Assembly: GCF_036324505.1 (NCBI RefSeq)
Contig: NC_086364.1
Coordinates: 21,929,648-21,993,647, forward strand
From: Eleginops maclovinus
Lineage: Eukaryota; Chordata; Actinopteri; Perciformes; Eleginopidae
Length of the DNA stretch: 64,000 nt
Direction of reading: 5' to 3'
Shown: in pieces, positions 24,901-38,500 of the stretch
Layout: each line of letters starts with the position of its first letter
Numbering within the stretch: the stretch's first letter is position 1
Program-made: the position numbers and the translations under genes
The notes under the pieces: generated by a model
Told to the model about the DNA's origin: nothing
Databases searched by the model: none
What the model saw: only the letters and a program-made list of their open reading frames with translations

Positions 24901-27900
24901 TTGAAAAGGTTTTATAAAGAGCAGGCAACATGGGATCCTCTTTCATGTTCCCTTTATTTGCCAGTTAAAACCGGGGCAACATAGGAACGACCTCCTGGGA
25001 AATTATGATGGAAATGCTTCATGACATTTAATTGCAGACCTACAACTTTTAATAGCTCATTGTTATTTTCAATGTCGATTAATCTTCCAAAGGTTTTCTC
25101 AATTAAAAGAGGCCCTATTATACTTTGGGGGGTTTTCCCTTTCCTGTAGTGTGTTATAAAGGTTTTAGTGCATGTAAATGGTCTGCAGAGGCTAAAATTC
25201 CCCCCTGAAACACCTCCACTGGACTGCCTTTTTTACTTCTGTACCATAATGACATCACTACATAACACTTGTGCTGCTATTGGCTAGCACTCCAACACAT
25301 GATAGTCTAAGGGGCGGGACATCTCTCAGCATTTGACCAATCACAACAGAGCCGGCCCAGCTAACCAATCAGAGCAGACTGGGCTATGGTTTCAGACAGA
25401 GGGTGAAAAGAGGTGCTGCAGCACAGGCAGTATGAGAAACATAAAGAGCTTTCTGAACATTAAAGCATGGAGACATACAGTAGAGGCACATAACACCAAA
25501 TATGAACGGGGAAATTAGCACAATGTCACCCCTTTAATCATTCAGACAATAGAAAATGACCATCACTATTTCCTATATGCTGCTTTCCAATGTGTTTATC
25601 TGTTAAAACCCCCCAAAACATAGAGTTTAACATGATACTTGCCTGTAAAAATGGTTAATCACACCTAGCATTAGTCTATTATGTAATCAATTAATGATCT
25701 ATATGGTAAGTCTATTACAGAACAATGAAATACACGCAGTTGGATTCCTTCATTTCCCCAGAATGCAAAGAAAACCGTGAAAAAATGAAAGCAAGGACGA
25801 TAAAAGATGATCCGCTCTGTATGTGTGTCACATCACAGCTCGAGGAAAAGGTGCGACAGTGACGCATATGCACCAGAAACTAATTCAGGAGGGAGAGAAC
25901 AAACGTACGTTTTTCTTCCATCAACAGCATGCAACAATTTATTCGAGGATGAAACATAAGCTGCCAGGCTCCCTGGTTACTATGGAAACTATCAAGTCAA
26001 TAGCCGAGTTGCTCTGGCATGTGTCCCCACAGTGATTTCTGGGTGTTAAGACACAGTATCTACAGTAAGGCTCAAAGCTGTTCGACAACATGTCTCTGAA
26101 GCGTTCCAAGACACAAAATGTCTGTCGAGCCACCGGCTGAGGAGTGTCTCATCTCCGAGCGTGACGCCTATTTGGAGACACCGGGAGGAAAGAGAGCATG
26201 TCGGGAAAGTAGCACAGTAGGTTATGATCCTGTGTTGGGTAGCTGCTGAGATTTGTGGGAGGCACAAGTTATTCTACCCATAGCTCTTTCCCTCTCTGAG
26301 ATAAGACACTCAGTCAGATTGGCAACAACAGACCTCTCTGGATAACAAGATAAAACCGAGTTTAGTCGTAAAAACACACATTGACCTTAGACTAACATTA
26401 ATGGGGTTGTCCAGGCATGAGTCCCAAAACCCAGAAACGAGGTTAGCCTTTTAGCACATTTCACTGTCTCGAGTCAAGGTTTTTTTAAATGTGTTCTTGC
26501 TGAGAAACCGGAGATAAGGTCAGTAATTTCCCCACTGGTGAATTAAAAAACGGCGTTTGCCAACAAGTGTCTAAAACGAGATGATTAAACGTCATCACGC
26601 CCAACGTTAGCCTCCTTTAGCTTAGCGGTGGTGACGTGAAGTCATGTGACCGTGCTGTAGTTCCTTTATAGCCCAACATTAGCCGCCTTTAGCTTAGCGG
26701 TGGAGACGTGAAGTCATGTGACCGTGCTGTAGTTCCTTTATAGCCCAACATTAGCCGCCTTTAGCTTAGCGGTGGTGACGTGAAGTCATGTGACCGTGCT
26801 GTAGTTCCTTTATAGCCCAACATTAGCCTCCTTAAGCTTAGCGGTGGAGACGTGAAGTCATGTGACCGTGCTGTAGTTCCTTTATAGCCCAACATTAGCC
26901 TCCTTTAGCTTAGCGGTGGAGACGTGAAGTCATGTGACCGTGCTGTATTTCCTTTATAGCCCAACATTAGCCTCCTTTAGCTTAGCGGTGGAGATGTGAA
27001 GTCATGTGACCGTGCTGTAGTTCCTTTATAGCCCAACTTTAGCTTTTTACTTCTGGAGATTGGATTTACGCTTCAACTACTATTAAAGTGGTTTTAATAT
27101 GTGGATATTATCCTTGCAATGCCTTTCAGGTTGAAATACATCATACATACATCATTCATGTACCACTTAATTACCAACAACAGCCTCTCCTCACCTTCTT
27201 GAGGGTGGTGCGGTTTCCCTGCATGTAGCTGCGATGCATCTCCAACACCTTCTGCGGCCGGCTGCGTATCCAGGCGCTGAGCGTCTCGATGGGAGATCCG
27301 TTCACACACCACTCAGTAACTCCAAACTGCCTCAGGTGGGCCCGAGCGTGGCTGGCCAGAGCCTTACGGTTCTCAAAGTAGAAGCCACACAGCTCGCAGC
27401 TGGGATCTGAGAAATACAGGGTAAATGGACTGCATTGGGATTTTCCAGAATTTTTTACCTCTGGAACAAGAAACCAGACTTATATTGTACAGTTTTGAGT
27501 CTTTCCTTGTCCCCAATGTGTTAAATGTGAAGTTGCGGTCCAAACTACACAAGTAAAAAGTGCAGTAGAACTCCCACAGCACCATGGTTGACCCTCTGAT
27601 GGCTGGATGACCACCCTACCTCCTGAGCCATGGATAATCAGTACAAAATTCAACACAATATAACAAAGACATCCCTACGACTCACCCTGGTGTCCATGCT
27701 TGTCGGGGGAGGGTTTTCTTTTGTAGGAGAAGTCATGTGATAGTGGTGAGAAAGTCTTTAGGGAATGGGTGGTCTCCACTGATTGGCCCTCTTCAGACAG
27801 AGGCCTTTTTCCCAGTGGAGACACCCTGAAGAACTTCCCTGCAGGTGGGGTAACGGATGCGGACCCCAGGCCCTGCTTGTGGAACCTCGACCCCGATTGC

Positions 27901-30900
27901 AACAAACTCAGCGGGGACTTCCGGTACTTGGAGGACTGGTATCCAGAAACGCCCAAACCCTCTGTGTTGTCCCATAAGGGGCTGCTGGCACCCGGGCTCG
28001 ACTCCTTCTTCACTCCCTGGTCCGAACGGGAGGACGAACCCCCCCCTCGTTTGTGCATGACCTCCCGCAGGGTGTCGATGGGCGAGCCGTTGACAGACCA
28101 CTCGGTGATGCCCATCTGGCGCAGGTGGGAGCGGGCGTGGCTGGAGAGGCCTTTACGGTTCTCAAAGTATTCCCCGCAGAACTCGCAGCGGATATCCCTC
28201 GTGGGCTCCACCTCATGGGACATGGCTATGGGAAAAGCAGAGGGAGGAAGTCAATGGAGGGTCTGGCATTGTATTAGCTTAGCGGTGGTGACGTGAAGTC
28301 ATGTGACCATGCTGTAGTTCCTATATAGCCCAACATTAGCCTCCTTTAGCTTAGCGGTGATGACGTGAAGTCATGTGACCATGCTGTAGTTCCTATATAG
28401 CCCAACATTAGCCGCCTTTAGCTTAGCGGTGGTGAGGTGAAGTCATGTGACCGTGCTGTAGTTCCTTTATAGCCTAACATTAGCCGCCTTTAGCTTAGCG
28501 GTGGTGACGTGAAGTCATGTGACCGTGCTGTAGTTCCTTTATAGCCCAACATTAGCCACCTTTAGCTTAGCGGTGGTGAGGTGAAGTCATGTGACCGTGC
28601 TGTAGTTCTTTTATAGCCCAACATTATCTGAAAGAGGGACTTTAGCTTATTGGTTGACTCCTCAAGGCGGAGAATCTCGTTCGAAATGGCAGGCAGGTCG
28701 TTTTAATGTCTCTGCCACGGTTTGATTTGGCTACGAGTTCAGCTTCTCAGTAGCTAGCTTGGAGAGCTAAGTTTGTTTACATAGGCCAACAAAATAGGCT
28801 GTGTTCTCGGTTCGAAGTCATGCGTGTTTTTTTTTGGTTTAAGCTTCCTGGGGACCAAGGCACTGTTGGATAACTTTTACCCACACACAGCTCAACAAAG
28901 GCCCATTATTTGCAGCAACAACATAAGAGCTTCTTAGATCAATTAAGTTTAATTGGATATTTTCTGTATCTCTCAAGGAACAGTGGTTGAAAACTAATAA
29001 ATAGCAATAAAATAACATGTATATTACCCAGGTTGAGGGGGAACACGCTGTCGGAGCTGCTCCAGCTGCAGTTCAGAGCGTCACCGGAGAATCCCGAAGT
29101 CCTTCCAACAGACCCAGGCGCCGTGACCTCCATCTGCACCGGCTCGGGCTTCAGATTGAGGATCAGCCCGCTACAGGACGTCGGTGGAGCAGAGCTGGAT
29201 TTAGACGCCGCCGACTGGAGAGGGCTGGCGGGCCGGGCGAAGGCGAAGGGCAGACGGCCGAGGAGCGTCGAGGAAGGAGAGGAGGAGGTCGGCAGAGGGG
29301 AGCGAGGGGGTCCCGGAGAGGACGGAGGTGGAGATTTGAGAGGTTTCAGAGGAAGAGCGCAAGGCAGGCCCCGTCGGGTGATGATTTCTCTCAGGGTGTC
29401 GATGGGCGAGCCGTTGACGGACCACTCGGTAATGCCCATCTGGCGCAGGTGGGAGCGGGCGTGGCTGGAGAGGCCTTTACGGTTCTCGAAGTATTCCCCG
29501 CAGAACTCGCAGCCTATTTCCTTCGGAGGTTCGCCTAATGCATGAGACACGTGTTCAACAGAGAGAGAAAACAGTGGGGTTTCATTTTCTAAACACACTC
29601 TCTTTGAGTCATGTTTGGTTTCATGGTTTTAGCAGGCGCTGGACCCAAAAGGAAAGAAAGAATAAATAACCGCTTTACAAAACTCACAACAAAAAGCTAG
29701 TAGCCACAAAACTGAGGAAGCAGGAAATCAAAACAAAAGGAAAAGCAGCGAAAGACTAATCAAGCGTTGCAAATGCACAAGGGAACGCGAGGAATATTCA
29801 GGGGACGAATACAGACAGACTGATCCCATCAACAAACTGACAGAGAACACTGGGGGAAAACTGGCTCACATCAACAAGACACAGCTGGGGAATGAGTGCT
29901 GTGTCTCAATTGGTATACATATGACAATAGCAAGCTCACAGCTAGCAACAGACGCAAATGATCAGAGACGGCTCAATTAACCCAATAAAATTAATGGTGG
30001 CTCATTTTCCCAGCAGTATACTGGTATGATAAATGAATATTGAAAAGCAAACACATACTGTATAACTGTGATCTTCACTGAAGCAACAGCAATGTTGGCT
30101 TGTCCTGCAACTTCCACCATGTAGAAAATATAATAATAGTAACTTAAACTTATGTAGCGCCTTTCATGGTACCCAAGGTCGCTTTACAAATAGGAGGAGA
30201 AAAGGGGAGTGGGGGTTAGGGATCAAAGGACAGAGAAATGTTTTGAGGTGCTTTTTGACCGTTAAGAGTGCAACATACGGGTACTCAGTGCATTTTACAA
30301 TACTTCACATTTGGATTCTCTTAAAATAGCAAATGTAAGTACAGAAGTATGCCAGTTGAGATACAGCAAAGTGCAGCAGAGGCAACACAAATCAGGGCGG
30401 GGCATACCATCACAAAAAGGCGGGAAAACACAAAGACTGGCTGCAAAACCAGACATGACACAAGGAGAGAGGTTTTAAAAAATACAAAATAAAACAAGAT
30501 CATGACAGGTATAATTCTGACCTTTAGAGCCCACTTCATGCTAATTATTCAACCATAAATCCTGTAAAACAACACTCACTGTGCGGCAGGGCCATGAGCT
30601 CCCCGCTGCTCAGGCGGAAGACCCGCATGGAAGAGGACTTGAGGCGCTTGGCAGGCGGGCCGAGTAACGATGAGGCAGAGGTAGCTTTGGATGTCGACCC
30701 GCCCCGCGCTGTGGTCACCTTGTAGAGGAGGGATGAAGAGGAGGAGGAGGAGAGGCTCAGCAGGGAGGGGGACCGTGGATCCTCGTGGTCGAGGTGCATC
30801 GCACCGGCTTTGTGCTTGAAGTCGTCGGTGTCGATGAGCTGGTGCAGGAGGTCGATGGGAGAGCCCTTGGATTCAGAGTACTCCACCCCAAAGTGACGCA

Positions 30901-32431
30901 GGTGGGCTCGAGCGTGGCTGGATAAACCTTTCCGAGTCTCAAACCAGGCGCCGCACAGCTGGCAGACGATGTCCTTGTTGGGGTCCACCTCCAGCGCTGC
31001 ACAGGAGGAAGAAATAAGTTAAGTAACACTGCGGTGGAATAGTCTTTTTTTGGCTTAGGAAGGTTTAGAAATGTGTCAAACTACCCAGAAGAATTGGGTA
31101 GAAATGGTGGAATTCTTCAGATGCTTCCCTTCCTTTCTCATCTCCTTTAACACAGGACCATCCTTCACCAGAGGAAAGGAGATCCTAAATTCCTGCAGCA
31201 TGCACCAATCAGCCGTCAAATACACCCCCCCCCCCCAGATGCTATTCATCTGTTCCCTATATATATTAGATTAAATCCTCTTCTTTGGATTCTGTTTTGG
31301 ACAGGATTGTACTGCTGTTATAAATAAAGTTGCTTTTGAATAACCAACATCCATAGCCTAGCATGTGGAGTCAAATTCTTCAGCACTGCAGCCTTTATCC
31401 TACATAATCTTCTGCTGTTTTTGATCAGAGGTCAAAGAAGGGTGGATAGGAGACATAGGAGGTAATCTTATAAATAAAGTTGCTTCGAAGTCGAACGTTT
31501 TTAAGAGAAAGACACGGGATGTTTGTTAACAGGTATATCCTCAGAGACACTTACTGAGGTTGAGCGGAGCGTCATTCTCCTGCGGCGCCCAGATGGGTTT
31601 GGTAGAGATGTTGGAGGAGAGGCTGGAGGTTAAGCCTTTCATTCCCCCGGCTTTGTGCTCCGGGGAACGTAAGGGGGAAGACACCGGCAGCAGAGAGGAG
31701 ATGGGGGCTTTCCTCACCACCGAGGAAGGGGATCCAGAGCGAAGAGGAGCCGGAGAGGCGACCGGAGACGGCGCCGGGGTGAGGGAAGAGGAGCAGGGCG
31801 GCACTGCTTTCGCTGCTTTGGCCAGGAGGGAGAGAGGGATGGGTTTCTCGTCTAAGTCCATGTCTTCTAGCGCCTCATCTTCCCGAGGATCAGACGGGGA
31901 GGAGGAGGAGGAGTTCTTGACTGAAAGGGGCTCCGGCACAGAGGAGCTGTTTTGGTGGTCCGCGTCTCGCCGCTTGGAGATCTGGCGGAGGATGTCGATG
32001 GACGCACCCCGATTCTCGGAGGCGCTGATGCCCAGCCGGCGTAGGTGAGAGCGGGCGTGAATGGAGAGACCCCGCTTCGTGGCAAACTGAGATCCACACA
32101 CCTCACACTTCAAGGAGTGCACTGCAGGGGCGAGAGAGAACAGCTGGTGTGAGAGAGGGAGTGCAATATCCCTAACTTACCTTTTTAACCTACTGATTGT
32201 GGGTGTTTCTAAGGACTATAACTGAAAATCTGCTCAAAAGATTGTAGGAAAACCTGTTTAAACACTAATAATAAACTGTCTCTGACTCCAACCATGTAAC
32301 AACAACCTAACAAGGTAAGACTGAACAGGAGTGGTGTGTTTTTAACCGGTCTGATTAACTGTACAAACTGGTTCCTTGAAATCACAAGCTTTATGTCTTC
32401 TTCATTTGAGCTGAAGATCTGCCAAACAGAC

Positions 32432-32505
<74 letters not shown>

Positions 32506-34452
32506 TGTGTGTGTGGCTAAATGCAGCTCATAGGAGTTAAAAAGACCAAGACACACATGTGAGTGACAGCTGGCCGATCAGTCAGTGCATATCTGGGTGA
32601 GACAGTATAAATAGAGCCGCACAGTTATTTGAAACTGTTTTGAAATCGCAATATGGACTAGTGGAATATCCAAAATGCAGTTCTGTGCGTCAAATTATAA
32701 AGTACTCTGAATATGTGTCGGAATAACTCCCAGAAAGTCACACTATGATCATTTTAATATCATCTTATATGGTAAATCACATCAGTCAAAATAATAGCAA
32801 TTTCTTTTCCAAAGTGTGCAGCCTTCAATATAAAACCGGAGGGTAATGCGCATTATTTTATACACTGCATTAATATTTAAAGTATCCGTCTCCGTTGACA
32901 TTCTGCCGAGCAACAGCAGGTGTCCCAGGTTCTTTCAGGGGCCACAGAAATCCCAGAGGAAATGTCACCTCACTTACACTTCCTGTCCACATCCTCACCC
33001 ACTCAGCGGGAACACTTGCCAAATTAGCTTCTAAACACATTTGTCTACCTCTGAGGGTTTCCCCCCCGGGGAGCCCACCCTCGCTGATGCAGTGCCTCCG
33101 ACTCCTCAATGCCGACCCGAGGTCACTCTTTACAATTTCCCCACTGACAGCCCACGATAAGGCTCTAGCTGTAGCAAATCCATTCCGGTCACAACACTGT
33201 GGGGGTCAGCGCTCTCCTGCCTCACCCTTGGAGTCTGCATCCTCCCCGGGAGAGAGGCTTTCCGAGTCCAAGCCGCGCTGCCCGGTTTCCCCGGAGCTCA
33301 GACACTCCGGAGCTGGAAGCTGGAGCTGCTCCTCGTCCTCAGCTGCTTCCTCATCTTCACCTGTAACACGACAAGCGGCACTTTATAAAGAGCAGAATGT
33401 GGCTGTGAGCTCTGTGGAACCTCCCCATGGATATCTCACATTTATATCTACAGTACGGTGTTTCATTTGACTCTTATCCTCTCCTATATATTCTTCATAT
33501 TCCTGCACCATCATGTCGGTTGCATCATTATAAGTCCTCTTTCTATTGATGTTAACTATATGGCATTGTTGGGGGAGCTATAGTGCATATCACAATACGG
33601 ACAATTATCAACACGTCTCATGAAGTACTATATTTAAAGAACTGTTTCCCCAGATTTCAGTGGAGAAACTTCGTTTACCAGATGTATTAAATAGTTCTAC
33701 TAATTGAAGAGTCAACAAAATGTTAAACGTCCAAGAAATCTTTTAGTCGACGACAGCCCTTGTGTAGAAATGCAATGCTAATTAAGCCAGATAAGTGATA
33801 ATCAATCACATGACTTATTGTGGAGGGACTCTAAAAGGATTTTAGAGAAGTATTCATTAAATGAACTAATCAATTAGTCGACAAAGAAAGAAGTGTCAAA
33901 AGACAAAGCGTTGTTTTAAGTTGATGGCAGCCCTAGTGTAGAAATGCCATGCAATAAAAGTGATGTTTTAAGTGAAATACTGAATTTTATACACATGTTG
34001 ATTAAATCACCTGATCAATTAGTCGATAAAAGATAATTGGTGTTAGTCAAATAAGAATATTGTCCGTAGAGGAGAGTTACTGTGTAGAAATGCCCCACAA
34101 ATGAGCATAATTAGATAAATAACCCATCTATAAATTAAGTGATGTTTTGCTCTATTGATTAAATCGACTAATCGATAAGTCGACCAACTAATAAGTGTCA
34201 AAGGACTATTCATTTCTTTAGTCGATGGCTGCCGTACTGTAGAAATGCCATGCTAATTAGGTCCATGAAGTGATAATGAATCCTCTGAAAATATCTGACA
34301 AATCAATCAGATTTGGTTTTGAATGCACCTAAAATAAGTCAGCTGTTCAAAGCAACAACAACAAAAAAAAAATCATCTTTGATAAAGAATCAAATTGAAC
34401 AGCGAATAAAAACATCTTCTGTGTGATGCACATGGATATAAATCACCTCCTG

Positions 34453-34500
<48 letters not shown>

Positions 34501-35082
34501 AGTAATAACTGCACTACTGTATGAAACAAACATGGCAGTCTCTCCGGTTCCCCGCAGTCAGGCATTCCTGGAACAAAAGTGCCATTTTTTCTGCGACAAA
34601 TCGGTAAATCAAAAGCGACGTGGAGACAGACAATGCTTTCTGTCTGGTGGGCGGATCTGCGCGTGTCACTTCATCTGTGGACTGTAAGAGATGTGACACC
34701 TCGCGCAGCGTTATTACACCATCTATTATAACGGAGACAATGCGTAATCAGCCGGGTGTTTATTTAGAAAACCGCAACTAAACTTGACTTTGTGTGCGTT
34801 CAGGGGAGAGTGACACCTCCCGAAGTAAAAGTGATACTTCCATTATACTCCGGTGAAGTTGTAATAGGATTACCCGGGGATCAGTGCACAAAGTTAGCAC
34901 GTTTTATGGCATTCCCACTCCTGAGTTTACGATGTGAAAATATGCACAAATGACTGCACATGAAAGCACAGCGTGTCCTCTGACAGAAAAAAATCAAAGC
35001 ACAGTAAAAATGGCGAGGATTGGGCAACTGTAGGTAATTTTTAGAGATCCTGCAGCAGTGAAAAATACTGGACGTCATCCCA

Positions 35083-35132
<50 letters not shown>

Positions 35133-35506
35133 TCACAAAGAGACAAAATCAACACACACTCACTGACCCGCTTTATGAGCTTTAACATGCATGTCCTGCA
35201 ACATTGATTCTTTTCCACATACTCTCACATGATGAAGACTTTTTGTTTAATGGCTGTTGTCGGACTACAACGTGACACAATAAAAGATGCGCGGGGAGAT
35301 TACGCACGTGAATGCGCGGTACTCACCGGTCCGCAGTGCATCGGACTCAGCCGAAAACCAGACAGTTTTCTCCGCTATTGTTTGGGTCTACGGGGAGGTG
35401 GAAGCAGCCATTTTGCCCCCATATGCACCGCTAAGCTAAGGCGTGACCAATCGAGTGGAGGCGGAGGTTGGGTAAATGCACCGAGTGCCACATAACCACC
35501 GGGCAT

Positions 35507-35578
<72 letters not shown>

Positions 35579-38500
35579 TTCACTCTCTCTCTCTTATACA
35601 CAATACACACACACTCCCACTCTCCTAAAGGCGAATTTTCTGCACAGACACAATCCTGATTCAGACACTTCACACACACTGTAGCCTACGGCGGTGTCAC
35701 CCAGGTCAGACAGTCCCGTGTTTACTCAGTAAAACGCATACACAGGCACTTAAAACAACAGTAGCAGAATCTAACTCACATGTTTCACCGCGTTATGCAT
35801 ACAGACAGTCTTCTTCATCCCTCAATGCAACATTACTGAGGTGTACAGGTACTCTGTGACCACTTTAAGTCACATATATAACTAAAAAGCTGCTAAAATC
35901 AGTCGAATAATTGATAGGTCGTCGTCATAAAAATGGCCTACTAATATTTTGATAATTGTTCCAGTAGTTATTCATGCACAGTGGTAGGAAAGGACGTTTT
36001 CAGCATCTCTTTGATGGTTGTTTACTGCTTCTCTCTGCTTTATATCGTATATCACATACTCAGATGGACATGGTACACTATTGTCTGACATTTGACTATT
36101 TATACATTTAATTTCTATTCTTCAAGTTGCCTTCCAACGCACCGAAGGTAGTGTAACAATGAATAATAAATACTCTAAATATATATACAGTCCAGACAGA
36201 ACAATAGACAACAAATGAAAAACCAGACAGGTAGGGATGGACATGACAGTGGTATTTAAATGAGCAAACCAGCTGTCTCCTGAGTGAGTATGCTAATCTG
36301 AACAGGTGAGTTTTGAGGCAATAAATGATTAAGCAATCAATTGATTAGCTACAAAAAGAAACCACAAAGTAAGGTGCATTAGTCCTTTTAAGGACGGATC
36401 AATAATGAAATGTACCTTCGCTCTCTTCTTCACCGTCCTCCTTCTTGCACCGTTGAGGAGATCCTGAAGGCAGTGCATCAGAAACATCAGCTCTCAGCGT
36501 CCTGTCACTCTCCGTCTCCCCCTCCAGCTTCACCTTAACGACCCCCTCCCCTCTTCTCCTCTCCTTCTCTTCGTCCTCTTGATCTTCCTCCTCCTCCTCC
36601 TCCTCCTCCTCCTCCTCCTCCTGTGAAGAGGCATGACTCCGAGGGGGATCGGTGGGGATTACCAGATCGGGCCTGCTGAGGAACAGCTCCCTCAGGATGT
36701 GGATCGGAGAGATGGTGACGTCCCAGTTGGTGATGCCGAAGTCTCTGAGGTGAGCCCGGGCGTGGCTGGACAGGCCGGCCCGAGTGTCGAAGCCGGCGCT
36801 GCAGAACTCGCAGTGCATCACGCTGAACGTGTCCGGGTCAAAGTTGGCAACTGTGGAGAGGAGAGGCCGAAGAAGTGGAGGTTAAGTCTGCTTATCCAAA
36901 CATAGTGCTTGTAATCCATTGAACTCGTTTTTAGTTAATTATTTATCAGTCTTTATTGAGTTACCAATCCATGCTTTTTCCCTACATTCAACACGTTAGC
37001 CACTCTCTATTATGGTCTGCCTTTTTACCCTGCTATGTCACTTCTGCTGTAATTCTGATTCTGAATCAAAGCCATGTGTTTGATCGATACACCAATTTTA
37101 CCAATTTGGTTTTCCGTGCAATTTCGTACAGACTGTCGTGGTCCCAAGAGGATGAAATCTTTCTGACAACTATTCAAATGTTATCAGTCTGTTAAATAAC
37201 ACTATCATGCTTACAGGTGTAGGTTGAAAAGGGCCATTTGACACAAACTAGTAGATTTATTTCCAGGAACACATGACTCTCACATGCTTAAAGCTAAAAA
37301 GAAGTTCTTTGTTTGTGTTCAAAGTTCTACGTCTTTTTCAGTTTCAGTTCAACGTAGAAAGTGCAGTTTGGCCCATCTGACACATGAGAATAGCAGCAAT
37401 AACCACTGATATGGCCTCATAAATAAGCTGATTTTCGGTCAAATGTCTCGACTAAATGACCCCTTAAATCTTTTTCTAGATGTCTTTGGTTTACGACTAA
37501 ATACCTGCTAAACTCTGATGGAGCTGATACAGCACTCTTGCAGGCCCTTCAGATTTATGTTTTGACCTTCCTTTGCTTAATGTGCCAAACACCACGCAGT
37601 TCATATTCAGATTCATCAGCTGTTATCCAACAAATTTTAGAAACTCTGTGGCTGAAATCATGAGAAGTAACAGGTCGGGGCTTCAGAATCCGCTCGGCCA
37701 ACATCGACACGTCCTAAAGGAATAAACCAAACGAGCTGCTGACCTTTCTTCTTCTTCTTCTGATAGGAGAACTTCCTCTCAATGGCGTTGACTTCCTCGG
37801 GGGAAATGAAGTGACGGACGTTGTAGCTGACGCCCACTCTGTTCAGGTGACCTCTCACGTGATTGGCCAGCCCGATGCCGTTGTGAAACCGATCGGGGCA
37901 GTAGGGGCACTTCCTCTCCACGCTCCTGAGCACCTCCGAGTCCTCGTCCATCTCGTCCGAGTCTACGTACAAGATTCCCTTGGACAGGAAACGCCGCACG
38001 CGTTCTTCGTCGATGATGTCGTCGTCGTCGTCGTCATCGCTGTCGATTTCTGCCGGAGTGGCGGGAACCCGGTGGCTTCTCCTCAAAAAGAAAAGCTGTC
38101 CATCTTTCTCCACTTCCAGGTCGTCGTCGTCCTTCACACACTTCTTCAGAGGGAGGGATAGGGTGGCGGTCTGTGCTGAGCAATCCTCTAGAAAGGAGAA
38201 GACAGATTCTGAACCAACAGACAGAAGACCACCGCAGTTTCAAGGATATTTCTGGTTTATCAAAATGTAGGGGTTAATGGTACCACTTTACAATAAGACT
38301 ACCCTTATAAAGGATTCATAAAGGGTTTATAATTAGGTTATTAATTAGTTCATAAACACTTTATTAACCATTAAGAACCAGTTATAAACCAGTTCTAACA
38401 TAGTTTCCATACATCAACACAGGCTCACTATTAGGCAAGATGACTAAGCCTTATACTAGCTTCCTTCCTCTTCTTCATCATCCAGCATCCTTGGTATCCG

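Noticed and set aside
29017..29545. Two plus-strand frames of about 170 codons
   Set aside because: Antisense shadows of wiz exon c11, produced by its GC-rich coding sequence. The same applies to plus-strand frames at 27.8-28.3, 31.56-32.05 and 41.1-41.9 kb.
32895..33470. 191-codon plus-strand frame
   Set aside because: Overlaps wiz exon c8 on the other strand and has no domain or splice support.
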